From the IMG/VR virus record IMGVR_UViG_3300001450_000001, positions 54,609-118,608 of that record: a stretch of 64,000 nt of DNA, one strand, 5' to 3'. This DNA is from a virus. Shown here piece by piece: positions 17,754 through 25,500 of this stretch. The translations under genes and the position numbers were made by a program. Position 1 is the first letter of the stretch, and each line of letters opens with the position of its first letter. A model generated the notes under the pieces. That model worked only from the letters and a program-made list of their open reading frames with translations, did not search any database and had not been told where the DNA came from.

Positions 17754-17762
17754 GATATTTAT
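17754..17762 (+). promoter_or_regulatory. GATATTTAT promoter-like motif
   Basis: An exact motif copy lies 33 bases before the ATG at 17796, which has a strong AGGAGAG site. It probably starts the transcript for the head-assembly group. Confidence 0.5.
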
Positions 17763-17795
17763 AACATATAAGTATATATAACTTAGGAGAGATTA

Positions 17796-18650
17796 ATGGC
17801 CAGAGACAGACATTCAAAATACAAAAATACAGGCATACTGTTTGAGTTATTGGTGAGACAAATAACTAATGATATGATGCTAGGTAATGAGAATTCACCA
17901 GCAGTATCACTAGTAAAAGAGTTCTTTAGAAGAGGAACATCACTAAACAGGGAGCTTGAATTATATCAAACTCTACAAAAGACAAAGTTTTCAAACAGTG
18001 AAAAGGCTGGAAGGCTTATTGATACTGTTATCTCTGAGTATAAAAAGATAAATAAGTCTTTACTAAATAAGCAAAAATACAATCTTATTAAGGAGATTAA
18101 AAGGTGTTATATAATAGAAGACTTTTTTAGAACGAAGGTGCCAACTTATAAGATGAATGCATCGATATGGAGAATGCTTGAAGGAAATGGGCTAAATCCT
18201 GCAAAAACAGTGTCTTCTAGATACTTTATTATAGAAAACATTACAGAATCAAAGCCAAACAAGAAGAGGGTTGATGAGGTTCAAAATGAGCTTACCAAGC
18301 ACGATAAAGACCTAAGAATATTATCATATAAAATATTATTAGAAAAGTTTAATGATAAGTATGGTGCAAAGCTAGGTATAAGCCAGAAAAGACTTCTTAG
18401 GGCATATATAGAAAATATATCAAATACAAATTCACTTAAAGAAGTTGTAAGTGATGAAATACAAAGTATATCTAAGGCAATATCACTACTAAGTAATAAG
18501 GTTAATGATAAAATTGTAAAGATAAAGCTTAATGAAGTAAAAAGTCAACTAATTAAGCTAAAAGACTTAAAGTCTATTAATGAAACACATATACTTTCAT
18601 GTATGAGATCACATTCACTTATTAAGGAGCTAAAAAATGTCACTAAATAA
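17796..18650 (+). CDS. Conserved T4-like head-region protein, unknown function
   Basis: This 284-residue protein is almost wholly helical and basic. Recognisable stretches are HSKYKNTGILFELLVRQITN at the N-terminus and IKRCYIIEDFFRTKVPTYK in the middle. Proteins of this type lie between portal and prohead protease in marine T4-like phages, but I know of no assigned activity. The next start lies within its last codons, behind AAGGAG, indicating coupling. A head-assembly or scaffold role fits the position. Confidence 0.6.
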   Translation: MARDRHSKYKNTGILFELLVRQITNDMMLGNENSPAVSLVKEFFRRGTSLNRELELYQTLQKTKFSNSEKAGRLIDTVISEYKKINKSLLNKQKYNLIKEIKRCYIIEDFFRTKVPTYKMNASIWRMLEGNGLNPAKTVSSRYFIIENITESKPNKKRVDEVQNELTKHDKDLRILSYKILLEKFNDKYGAKLGISQKRLLRAYIENISNTNSLKEVVSDEIQSISKAISLLSNKVNDKIVKIKLNEVKSQLIKLKDLKSINETHILSCMRSHSLIKELKNVTK

Positions 18651-19095
18651 AAAGTTAGATGAGCTTCTAGAAAGCTGGGAAAGCTATAAGAAGGAAGATG
18701 TGGATGAGCACAACACTTCTTCTGCAGCGGGCCCATATAAGACTCCAAATGCATTTAGTAAGAAAAAGAAGGAAGATGAGAATAAAAACGCTGAGGTATT
18801 AGGTTACAAGAAAGTTAAGGAATCGACATTTATGAAGATGCAAAAGGCAATGAACGAAATTTCATACAGCGCTTATAAAAAGGATGAGTCTAGAACATCT
18901 AAGAATAAAGTTAATAGTGCAATAAAAGAGGTGCACAGTAAGCTTATTAAAATTGAAAGAATTATTAATCAAAATATTAAGCTTAAAACAGAGGAAGGTA
19001 TTGATAATAGGCAGTATTGGAAGTCAACAAGAAAAGGTCTTTATAAGATATCTGAAAGAATGATGAGAATAGGTGAAAAGCTAAGAAAATTTTAA
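18637..19095 (+). CDS. Head-region protein, unknown function
   Basis: This 152-residue protein starts inside the previous gene behind AAGGAG. It is highly charged. The N-terminal half is acidic and probably disordered (AAGPYKTPNAFSKKKKED), while the C-terminal half is helical (NSAIKEVHSKLIKIERIINQ). No family is recognised. Location between portal and prohead protease suggests a minor head or core component. Confidence 0.55.
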   Translation: MSLNKKLDELLESWESYKKEDVDEHNTSSAAGPYKTPNAFSKKKKEDENKNAEVLGYKKVKESTFMKMQKAMNEISYSAYKKDESRTSKNKVNSAIKEVHSKLIKIERIINQNIKLKTEEGIDNRQYWKSTRKGLYKISERMMRIGEKLRKF

Positions 19096-19096
19096 T

Positions 19097-19225
19097 ATGA
19101 AAAGGTCAAAAAAAATAATTAAAGAAGAGCTTACTGAACAACAAGTAAGAGATATAATTAGGCAAGAGATTGCTAAAGTATTTTTTGACTTATACAGAAA
19201 AAGACAATCGTGGACAAAAGCATGA
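19097..19225 (+). CDS. Small 42-residue protein with leader-like sequence
   Basis: The gene runs from ATG 19097 to TGA 19223-19225. The product starts MKRSKKIIKEELTEQQVRD and continues IIRQEIAKVFFDLYRKRQSW. Its first half matches the leader pattern seen on larger proteins in the window, with I-K-E and L-T-E motifs. Its last codons overlap the protease start (ATGA), so translation is probably coupled. I associate similar short proteins with the same site in marine T4-like phages. It could be a protease cofactor or a small core component. No function can be shown. Confidence 0.6.
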   Translation: MKRSKKIIKEELTEQQVRDIIRQEIAKVFFDLYRKRQSWTKA

Positions 19226-19887
19226 AACAAATATTAATAGACACAATACCATTCCAGATATCAAGACAGCAAATAGCTGAGTCTGAACAAAAGAATAATG
19301 GAAAGATTATAGTACAAGGTGTGCTACAAAGATCTGGAGCAAAAAATCAAAATGGAAGAATTTACCCTAAGGAGGTACTAATGAGGGAGGCAAATAAATA
19401 TAATGCTTCTCAAATTAAAGAGAGAAGAGCTCTAGGTGAATTAGATCACCCAGAATCTTCAGTAGTAAACCTTCAAAATGTGTCACATAATATTAGTAAG
19501 ATATGGTGGGAAGGTGATGATTTAATGGGTAAGGTTGAGGTGCTAAGTACACCATCTGGAAATATATTAAAAGAGCTACTTAAGTGCGATATTAAATTAG
19601 GTATATCATCTAGAGGCTTAGGTTCTGTAAATAATGAAATAAGTGAAGATACAGGAGAGGAAACTTTAATTGTACAAGATGACTTTGAATTGGTATGTTG
19701 GGACTTTGTTTCTAATCCATCAACTCACGGAGCATTTATGCACCCAACAAGTAAAATACCAGGTGTAAATGAGTCATATTCTCCAGTAGCTAAAAAAGCA
19801 AACAAATATGAGAAAGTAGAAAACATAATATCAGAAATGTTATGCGAACTAACTTGTAAGTGTTCATTGCCGAGAAAAAGAAAATGA
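19222..19887 (+). CDS. Prohead protease (gp21-like)
   Basis: This 221-residue serine protease cuts scaffold and capsid proteins during head maturation. Evidence is the N-terminal IIVQGVLQRSGAKNQNGRIY strand region, the catalytic His in GELDHPESS and the catalytic Ser in KLGISSRGLGS, the order seen in T4 gp21-type herpesvirus-fold proteases. ATG 19222 overlaps the previous stop; an in-frame GTG at 19210 is less likely. The N-terminal QQIAE|S sequence fits self-processing. Scaffold and capsid genes follow downstream. The C-terminus ends in a Cys/Lys-rich tail (CKCSLPRKRK). Confidence 0.88.
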   Translation: MKQILIDTIPFQISRQQIAESEQKNNGKIIVQGVLQRSGAKNQNGRIYPKEVLMREANKYNASQIKERRALGELDHPESSVVNLQNVSHNISKIWWEGDDLMGKVEVLSTPSGNILKELLKCDIKLGISSRGLGSVNNEISEDTGEETLIVQDDFELVCWDFVSNPSTHGAFMHPTSKIPGVNESYSPVAKKANKYEKVENIISEMLCELTCKCSLPRKRK

Positions 19888-21050
19888 TTAGACTATCAGA
19901 ACTTATAGATAACGATATGATACCTAAGCCACCTGAGCAGATTAAAACTCTTGATGATGAGCTTGATAATTATAATAAGAAGGCTAAACCCTCAGTAAAA
20001 GATGAGGAAGAGCCAAATATAGACCTAAAAACAATAGAAACTGAAATAGGAGAAAATACAATGGGAATAAAACTTTCAACGCTTATGGAAAGTGAACAGC
20101 AAAAGCTTACTCCAAGGCAAAAAAGAGAAGTTCTTGAGGCAGTAAAAAACTTTAATGAGTTTGCATCAAAGATATACAGAACAGACGAGATAAAAGAGAT
20201 GGTTGAGTCAATAAAACTTATGGCTTCAAGTGCTGGCCAATTAGCATTACAAGAGACAGATGGTTGGTTTGATTCAGTTACTGTAAAGAATGATGTAAAA
20301 GGGATTGGTGGTTCAGTTGATCAGCTAACAAAAACTGCAAATGAAATGAATACATTACAGCAAAGATTGGAATCTGTGTTTGAAGACATTGGCCACAAGC
20401 TTGGTAAATACTACGAAATATCAGAGGCTTTAGACTCAGTCGGAAAAGAAGACGGAGATATAGATAATGATGGTGATGAAGATGAATCAGATAAGTATTT
20501 AGCTAAGAAAAGAGCTGCAATTGCAAATGCTATTGACGATGAGGAAGATGGGTCTGTTAATGAATCTGTTGGAGGGTTTAGAGGTATTGCAACTGGAAGA
20601 AACAACTTTGGAAAAGTAAGATATGATGGTTGGAAAAGAACTCACATTAAGGAAGCTGCTCCATCAGCAGAAAAAGGTCTTAAAACAATTCCTGCAGTAT
20701 TATCTTGGGACATAGAACAATTTCTGAAAAAACAAAAAGATGCTAAAAAACTAACCAAGGGCAGTTTTACAGATCTAGTAAAAGCACTACATTCTAGAGG
20801 CTTTGCAGATAGACTTAATGGAGCAAACCTTAGAAACTTCCAAGCTGTAGCTAAGAAGCATATCAAAGAAGCTGCTCCTAAGATGAAAACTTCAAAGGAG
20901 ACAAAGGAAATTAACAATATAATGAAAATGGTATCCAATGCTAAAAAGGCTGGTGGATCAGGAAGATATGGAAAAGAATTTGATTCAGCAAAAAAGAAAG
21001 CACTTAAAGCAATTAATGATATGCTAACATACTCAAGAATAGGAGCTTAA
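19884..21050 (+). CDS. Head-core-type protein with EF-hand-like loop and repeated HIKEAAP sites
   Basis: ATG 19884 overlaps the protease stop (ATGA); an upstream GTG at 19860 is in frame but lies inside the protease gene. The 388-residue product begins MIRLSELIDNDMIPKPP. A helical region (LTPRQKREVLEAVKNFNEFA onward) is followed by a calcium-loop-like segment, DGDIDNDGDEDESDKYL, resembling dockerin/EF-hand loops. The C-terminal part has two copies of HIKEAAP (near 20644 and 20864) with intervening helices. Both contain I-K-E|A, the pattern also present at the capsid-protein site. It is probably a prohead core component processed by the neighbouring protease. Function is inferred. Confidence 0.6.
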   Translation: MIRLSELIDNDMIPKPPEQIKTLDDELDNYNKKAKPSVKDEEEPNIDLKTIETEIGENTMGIKLSTLMESEQQKLTPRQKREVLEAVKNFNEFASKIYRTDEIKEMVESIKLMASSAGQLALQETDGWFDSVTVKNDVKGIGGSVDQLTKTANEMNTLQQRLESVFEDIGHKLGKYYEISEALDSVGKEDGDIDNDGDEDESDKYLAKKRAAIANAIDDEEDGSVNESVGGFRGIATGRNNFGKVRYDGWKRTHIKEAAPSAEKGLKTIPAVLSWDIEQFLKKQKDAKKLTKGSFTDLVKALHSRGFADRLNGANLRNFQAVAKKHIKEAAPKMKTSKETKEINNIMKMVSNAKKAGGSGRYGKEFDSAKKKALKAINDMLTYSRIGA

Positions 21051-21052
21051 TA

Positions 21053-21655
21053 ATGAAACTTAAAGATATATTAAAAGAACATGCATACTTAGGTGAGCTA
21101 CCTTCTTCAAAATTAAAAAAGATGAGATGGAATCCAGTATTGAATCCTAAAAGAAAGGATGAAGCTGTTAAGCTTGATAAAGGCGACCAGGTTGGAACAT
21201 CATTAAATTATACCTTTGATAAAAAAGGCCATGACATAGCTATGAAGTGGCTTAAAAAGAATAAGGTTAGAGATGTATTAGGTTCAATGAAAGAAAAGTA
21301 TTCTGATTCTGCAATTATTAATGTTGATGGAAGAAAATATACTATTTATGCTAAGTATGGCCAATTAAGAATTGGTGGTGGTGGTAAGTTAGGAAACACA
21401 TGGCGTAAAGGTGATGAGGCTAACTTATTAAAGCAAATGCAGGAAAATAAAATTCTTGAATGGAACACACAGAAGACTACAATTACAGAAGAATACATTG
21501 AAATCATGAGAGATCTTGATGAAGGCTTAATGTTAATTAAAGATGGTTGGTTAGACTGGAAAAATGGTCCTATGACAGAGAAAGGTGACATTAAACCTGC
21601 CCAGAAAGAGCTAATGCAATACGTAAACTCTTGGATGAAAAAAAATATTAAATAA
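21053..21655 (+). CDS. Unknown protein with leader-like N-terminus
   Basis: This 200-residue protein starts MKLKDILKEHAYLGELPSSK, the cleanest match to the shared leader pattern (L-K-E). The body contains a compact alpha/beta region (DKGDQVGTSLNYTFDKKGHD; NVDGRKYTIYAKYGQLRIGG) and a helical C-terminus ending WMKKNIK. No family is recognised. It closes the protease/core gene group, two bases after the previous stop and with AGGAG before it. Confidence 0.55.
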   Translation: MKLKDILKEHAYLGELPSSKLKKMRWNPVLNPKRKDEAVKLDKGDQVGTSLNYTFDKKGHDIAMKWLKKNKVRDVLGSMKEKYSDSAIINVDGRKYTIYAKYGQLRIGGGGKLGNTWRKGDEANLLKQMQENKILEWNTQKTTITEEYIEIMRDLDEGLMLIKDGWLDWKNGPMTEKGDIKPAQKELMQYVNSWMKKNIK

Positions 21656-21679
21656 ATTTTTTTATTAAGCAGAAATTGT

Positions 21680-21687
21680 TTATATTA
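21680..21687 (+). promoter_or_regulatory. TTATATTA promoter-like motif (bS21 gene)
   Basis: AAATTGTTTATATTATAT is a copy of the TTATATTA class motif. It precedes an A-rich leader lacking a Shine-Dalgarno site before the ATG at 21719. Confidence 0.4.
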
Positions 21688-21718
21688 TATACAATTAATT
21701 AATACAAAAAAAACATTT

Positions 21719-22063
21719 ATGTCAGATAAAAGAAAGCATACACCAAGAGATAGGTCTGGAAGGCCAATTAAAAATTATAGGAAGCGTTCAGACTTTATTA
21801 TACCAGGAGTACCAGGAGGAGTTAAGGTTCCAGGTTCAACACCAGGAGACCTAGAAAAGGCCCTTAAAATATTTAAGAGACAAATAAAGGACTCAGGGAA
21901 GCTAGATGAGTATAAGGAAAGGAGATACTTTGAAGGTAATTCTGCAAAAAGAGTTAAAAAGATGGACTATGCCAAAGCCATGCAAAAGAGAGAGACTGCA
22001 AGACAAAAGAGGCATGATAAGAACCATATATGGACTGTAATTAGAGATGGTAAGGCTGTTTAA
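21719..22063 (+). CDS. rpsU: Phage-encoded ribosomal protein bS21-like
   Basis: This 114-residue basic protein has a C-terminal two thirds that aligns by eye with bacterial bS21. VKV (start of the fold) is followed by ALKIFKRQIKDSGKLDEYKE, RRYFEG and a Lys/Arg-rich helical tail; E. coli S21 has [20 protein letters not shown] in the same place. The first about 28 residues (KRKHTPRDRSGRPIKNYRKR) are an added basic arm. bS21 sits on the 30S platform beside the anti-Shine-Dalgarno sequence. Phage copies are thought to enter host ribosomes and bias initiation. The gene itself has an A-rich leader and no Shine-Dalgarno site. It stands alone between two promoter-like regions. Confidence 0.82.
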   Translation: MSDKRKHTPRDRSGRPIKNYRKRSDFIIPGVPGGVKVPGSTPGDLEKALKIFKRQIKDSGKLDEYKERRYFEGNSAKRVKKMDYAKAMQKRETARQKRHDKNHIWTVIRDGKAV

Positions 22064-22070
22064 CAACTAA

Positions 22071-22121
22071 TTGTTAATAACTTTCTAAAAATAATACGTG
22101 AGAAATTTTTTTTCTTGCGTA
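22071..22121 (+). repeat. Intergenic repeat element, copy 1 (hairpin plus T-tract)
   Basis: This about 50-base element starts TTGTTAATAACTTTCTAAAA and is nearly identical at 45491 and related at 57722. Its 3' half can fold: TACGTGAGAAA pairs with TTTCTTGCGTA (11 pairs including two G-T wobbles, loop of T). It sits directly after a stop codon and before the next gene. A terminator joined to a promoter is the simplest reading. Confidence 0.6.
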
Positions 22122-22178
22122 TTTTTGTTTATATTTATATATAAATAACTAATTAACATACTAACGAAAAACAGACTT

Positions 22179-22364
22179 ATGAAAAAGACCTTTCCAAATT
22201 ACACCGTCAAACTATCAGGAACACTAATATCAATTGTTGAAAATAAAACAACATTTGTAATCAAAGCTTATGATGCTGAAAACATTCATACTGCACCAGA
22301 AGAATTTGACTACGCATGTAAGGTGGTTGAAAAACAAGAATCAAAACTAATAAATAATAAATAA
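22179..22364 (+). CDS. Small protein of unknown function
   Basis: This 61-residue protein is preceded by an A-rich leader without a Shine-Dalgarno site, downstream of intergenic repeat copy 1. It looks like a small beta-rich fold (NYTVKLSGTLISIVENKTTF) followed by a short helix. No family is recognised. It precedes a two-helix membrane protein by three bases and is probably co-transcribed with it. Confidence 0.5.
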   Translation: MKKTFPNYTVKLSGTLISIVENKTTFVIKAYDAENIHTAPEEFDYACKVVEKQESKLINNK

Positions 22365-22367
22365 AAT

Positions 22368-22586
22368 ATGAAAAGTTCTACTCAAAATTTACTAACCCTT
22401 ATGGGAGGTTTAATCTCATTATACGTAGCATATATTACAGCTACTGGTACAATACTAAACTATATATCGTTTGCAGACCCACTTAACGAAATGGGCTTCT
22501 GTTTTGTATCTTTTAGCTTAGGTTTAATGTGTATATATTGTGGAATCCCACAGCGTCACTGGAATAAATTAAACCCATTTAGTTAA
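22368..22586 (+). CDS. Small membrane protein, unknown function
   Basis: This 72-residue protein has two predicted membrane segments (LLTLMGGLISLYVAYITATG and MGFCFVSFSLGLMCIYCGI) joined by a short loop, ending in a polar tail. There is no Shine-Dalgarno site. Small membrane proteins of early phage operons often target host processes, but no motif supports a particular role here. Confidence 0.5.
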   Translation: MKSSTQNLLTLMGGLISLYVAYITATGTILNYISFADPLNEMGFCFVSFSLGLMCIYCGIPQRHWNKLNPFS

Positions 22587-22706
22587 AAAGTTTTAGAAAA
22601 ACGATACTTTTTATATATCTATATATATTTATATTCGATTAACAATTATACGTAAAAACGCATGTGATAACTAGATACATTGCAAACGTATTAAAATAAA
22701 TTCTAT

Positions 22707-22726
22707 TATAGCTCCTAATAGCTATA
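22707..22726 (+). promoter_or_regulatory. Hairpin in the leader of the scaffold/capsid operon
   Basis: A perfect 7-base inverted repeat, TATAGCT / AGCTATA, with loop CCTAAT lies about 32 bases upstream of the scaffold start. It has no T-tract, so it is not an obvious terminator. It may stabilise the highly expressed scaffold/capsid mRNA. The surrounding 172-base gap is otherwise AT-rich with promoter-like TATATAT sequence and no gene. Confidence 0.45.
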
Positions 22727-22758
22727 CTTCCTAAACATAAATTAAGAGGAGACACAAA

Positions 22759-23718
22759 ATGTCAAAAAACTTGTTAAAAGAAGCTATAGCTGATGCGAAA
22801 GCAGTTAGAGAAACTGCAATTGCGAATGCTAAACTAGCTTTAGAAGAGGCTTTTACCCCTAGACTACAATCTATGTTATCTCAAAAGATCGCTGAAGAAT
22901 CTGAAGATTTTGATGATGAAGAAGAACTAGCTGATACTCCAGAAGCTACTGTTGAAATGGACGCAGATGACTCAACCGACTTAGGTCAGGCTGATGAAAC
23001 TGAAGAAGCATACAACGAAGTAGGTGAAGATGAATCAGAAGGTGGTGAAGACACTGATGAAGAAATACATGAAACTGAAGATGATGACATGTATGAAACT
23101 GAAGATGAAGACGACTTAGAACTTGAATCAATCATTAAAGAATTAGAAGACGATGGTGAAGAAATGGAAACTGAAGATGAAGACCACAGTGATGATGAAG
23201 AACCTGTGACTGAAACTGAAGATTCTGATGAAAAACCAATGGACGAAACTGAAGATGATGAACCATCTGATGATACAGAGATAGATTTAGACGAGGTAAT
23301 TAAAGCACTTCAAGAAGAAGATGAGGACGAAGATGAGCCTACAAATGAAACTGAAAAAGATGAAGATCTTAAAGAAGCTTACAAAACTATTAAGTTCCTA
23401 AAAGATAAGATCAATGAAGTTAATTTGTTGAATGCAAAACTTTTATTCTCAAACAAACTATTTAGAAGTAACGGTCTAAATGAATCACAAAAAATGAAAA
23501 TTATTGAAACTTTCGATAGGGCAGGTTCAGTAAGAGAAGTTAAATTAGTATACACTACTTTAGCAGAATCTTTAACTGGATACAAACCAACTAAGAAGAG
23601 ATCAGTAACTGAAGGTTTTGCTTCAAAAGCCGTTAATTCGACTAAACCAAATAAAAACGTAATTGTTGAATCTAACAACTTTTCATCTAGAATGAAGAAG
23701 TTGGCAGGTTTACTATAA
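22759..23718 (+). CDS. Prohead core/scaffold protein (gp22-like)
   Basis: This 319-residue protein is directly upstream of the capsid gene with a strong GAGGAG site. Its middle (about residues 50-205) is extremely acidic, with repeated ETED/DDE runs. The flanks are helical: MSKNLLKEAIADAKAVRE at the N-terminus and NLLNAKLLFSNKLFRSNGL further on, with an SRMKKLAGLL C-terminus. Helical acidic scaffolds next to the capsid gene are typical of T4 gp22, which is degraded by the prohead protease. Candidate (L/V)-x-E sites occur at both ends (LLKE|A, SVTE|G). Its acidity suits an internal scaffold that is removed before DNA enters. Confidence 0.82.
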   Translation: MSKNLLKEAIADAKAVRETAIANAKLALEEAFTPRLQSMLSQKIAEESEDFDDEEELADTPEATVEMDADDSTDLGQADETEEAYNEVGEDESEGGEDTDEEIHETEDDDMYETEDEDDLELESIIKELEDDGEEMETEDEDHSDDEEPVTETEDSDEKPMDETEDDEPSDDTEIDLDEVIKALQEEDEDEDEPTNETEKDEDLKEAYKTIKFLKDKINEVNLLNAKLLFSNKLFRSNGLNESQKMKIIETFDRAGSVREVKLVYTTLAESLTGYKPTKKRSVTEGFASKAVNSTKPNKNVIVESNNFSSRMKKLAGLL

Positions 23719-23735
23719 AAAATTAGGAGACAAAA

Positions 23736-25373
23736 ATGTCAAACGTAAGTAATTTACTTAACGACGCTCAAAATACTTATAGGCAACAAATTGCTGAAAC
23801 TAAAGCTTATGTAAATAAGTGGGAAAAAACTGGTCTTTTAGAAGGAATCGATGCAGAGTATGAAAAACATAATACTGCTATTCTTTTAGAAAATCAAGCA
23901 AGACAATTGATCCAAGAAGCTAATGCTACCGGTACAGGTGGTAGTAAAGAAGAATGGTCAGGAGTTGCACTTCCACTAGTAAGAAGAATTTTCGGTGAAA
24001 TTGCTGCAAAAGATTTTGTAAGCGTACAACCAATGAATCTACCATCAGGTCTAGTATTTTTCCTAGACTTCAAATATGGGTCTGATTCAGGCGTAGGCGG
24101 AACTGCCGCTAACACTCACACAGTAGCTACTGGTGATAAAATAATGGGTACTACAGATACCAAAAATGTTGATCCTTCTGGAGGCCTTTATGGTTCTGGA
24201 AAGTTCGGATATTCAACTAACAGATCTGCATCTACAGGTGTAGCTGACGCTTTAACTGCAGCATCTACTGCTTCTTTAGCTGATGTTAACTTTGATTCTA
24301 GTTTAGAAACTTTAGTTACTGCTAAGAGATTAAAGAAGGTTGTAATTACAACTGAAAACACTAATCTTGATGAACAGGCTGCACAAGCTTTCCAAGTTTC
24401 TGCATCTGACTTTAAAGTATATCCACAGTTTACTACTGCTACTGCTGCAGGTGTTGTAACTTTCATCGGTGAAACTGCTGCTGAACTACCAACATGGGCT
24501 GATACTTTTGGATTAGGTCAAATCAAGACTTCATTTGTAATCAAGAATGCTAATGACCAGTCAAGAGGTGATTTTGAGGATAAAGATCCTACATCTTATG
24601 CTGCTGGAACTGCAACAGACTTGAATATTCCTGAAGTAAATGTTGAATTAAGATCTGAGGCAATTGTAGCTAAGACAAGAAAGTTAAAAGTAATCTGGAC
24701 TCCAGAATTTGCTCAAGACTTAAATGCTTATCACTCAATTGATGCTGAGGCTGAATTAACATCTATGTTATCTGAATATATTTCTATGGAAATAGATTTA
24801 GAAATCTTAGGTATGTTATCTGCAAATGCAAACACAACTGATTCATGGCATGCAGACGGACAGGCATTAAATGCTGCTGGAACTGCATTTTCTGCTGTTG
24901 GTTCACAATATGCTTATCAACAAACTTCATGGTTTGCAACATTAGGTACAAAAGTACAAAAAGTAAGTAACAAAATTCATGCAAAAACAATGCGTGGTGG
25001 TGCTAACTTCTTAGTATGTGGACCTGAGGTTTCTACTGTGTTAGAATCTATTTCTGGATTCGGTGTTGATACAGATGGTGCTCAACAATCATTTGCAATG
25101 GGCGTAACTAAAATCGGTAGCTTAGCTAACAGATTTACAGTTTACAAAAACCCTTACATGCAATCAAATGAGATTATTATGGGATTCCGTGGTACTCAAT
25201 TCTTGGAAACTGGTGCAGTTTATGCTCCTTATATTCCATTAATTATGACTCCACTAGTATACGATCCAACTAACTTTACTCCAAGAAAAGGTGTAATGAC
25301 TAGGTATGCTAAGAAAGTTGTAAGACCAGAATTCTACGGTAAGATTAATGTATCTGGATTAAACACTATTTAA
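23736..25373 (+). CDS. Major capsid protein (gp23-like)
   Basis: This 545-residue HK97-fold capsid protein has a strong AGGAGA site and uses codons typical of a highly expressed gene. The N-terminal about 61 residues form a helical delta-like region ending QLIQE|ANATGTGG (Glu61). This matches the (I/L)-x-E rule of T4-type prohead proteases and lies close to the position where T4 gp23 loses its first 65 residues. The mature part has the expected LVRRIFGEIAAKDFVSVQPM start and the C-terminal PYIPLIMTPLVYDPTNFTPR block. A strong terminator follows. Confidence 0.92.
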   Translation: MSNVSNLLNDAQNTYRQQIAETKAYVNKWEKTGLLEGIDAEYEKHNTAILLENQARQLIQEANATGTGGSKEEWSGVALPLVRRIFGEIAAKDFVSVQPMNLPSGLVFFLDFKYGSDSGVGGTAANTHTVATGDKIMGTTDTKNVDPSGGLYGSGKFGYSTNRSASTGVADALTAASTASLADVNFDSSLETLVTAKRLKKVVITTENTNLDEQAAQAFQVSASDFKVYPQFTTATAAGVVTFIGETAAELPTWADTFGLGQIKTSFVIKNANDQSRGDFEDKDPTSYAAGTATDLNIPEVNVELRSEAIVAKTRKLKVIWTPEFAQDLNAYHSIDAEAELTSMLSEYISMEIDLEILGMLSANANTTDSWHADGQALNAAGTAFSAVGSQYAYQQTSWFATLGTKVQKVSNKIHAKTMRGGANFLVCGPEVSTVLESISGFGVDTDGAQQSFAMGVTKIGSLANRFTVYKNPYMQSNEIIMGFRGTQFLETGAVYAPYIPLIMTPLVYDPTNFTPRKGVMTRYAKKVVRPEFYGKINVSGLNTI

Positions 25374-25398
25374 TAAATAGTTTTTAATTATTCTTAAG

Positions 25399-25432
25399 AA
25401 GGGCCCCATTAATTTGGGGCTCTTTTTTTTTG
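25399..25432 (+). terminator. Rho-independent terminator after the capsid gene
   Basis: GCCCC (25403-25407) pairs with GGGGC (25416-25420), extended by outer A-T, G-C and G-T pairs. The loop is 8 bases (ATTAATTT) and a run of T follows. It is one of only two G+C-rich hairpins noticed in the window and separates head from neck/tail genes. Confidence 0.88.
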
Positions 25433-25447
25433 TTTTAACTTTTAGCT

Positions 25448-25456
25448 GATATTTAT
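25448..25456 (+). promoter_or_regulatory. GATATTTAT promoter-like motif
   Basis: An exact motif copy lies downstream of the capsid terminator, 44 bases before the ATG at 25501. A new promoter is needed after a terminator, which makes this one of the stronger placements. Confidence 0.55.
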
Positions 25457-25500
25457 TATTGTACAATATTGAGTTTATATTTATATAAAAGGGGAAATCT

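Noticed and set aside
22587-22758. Possible small RNA or origin in the 172-base gap before the scaffold gene
   Set aside because: Only AT-rich promoter-like sequence and one short hairpin are seen; no iterons or stable structured RNA can be supported.
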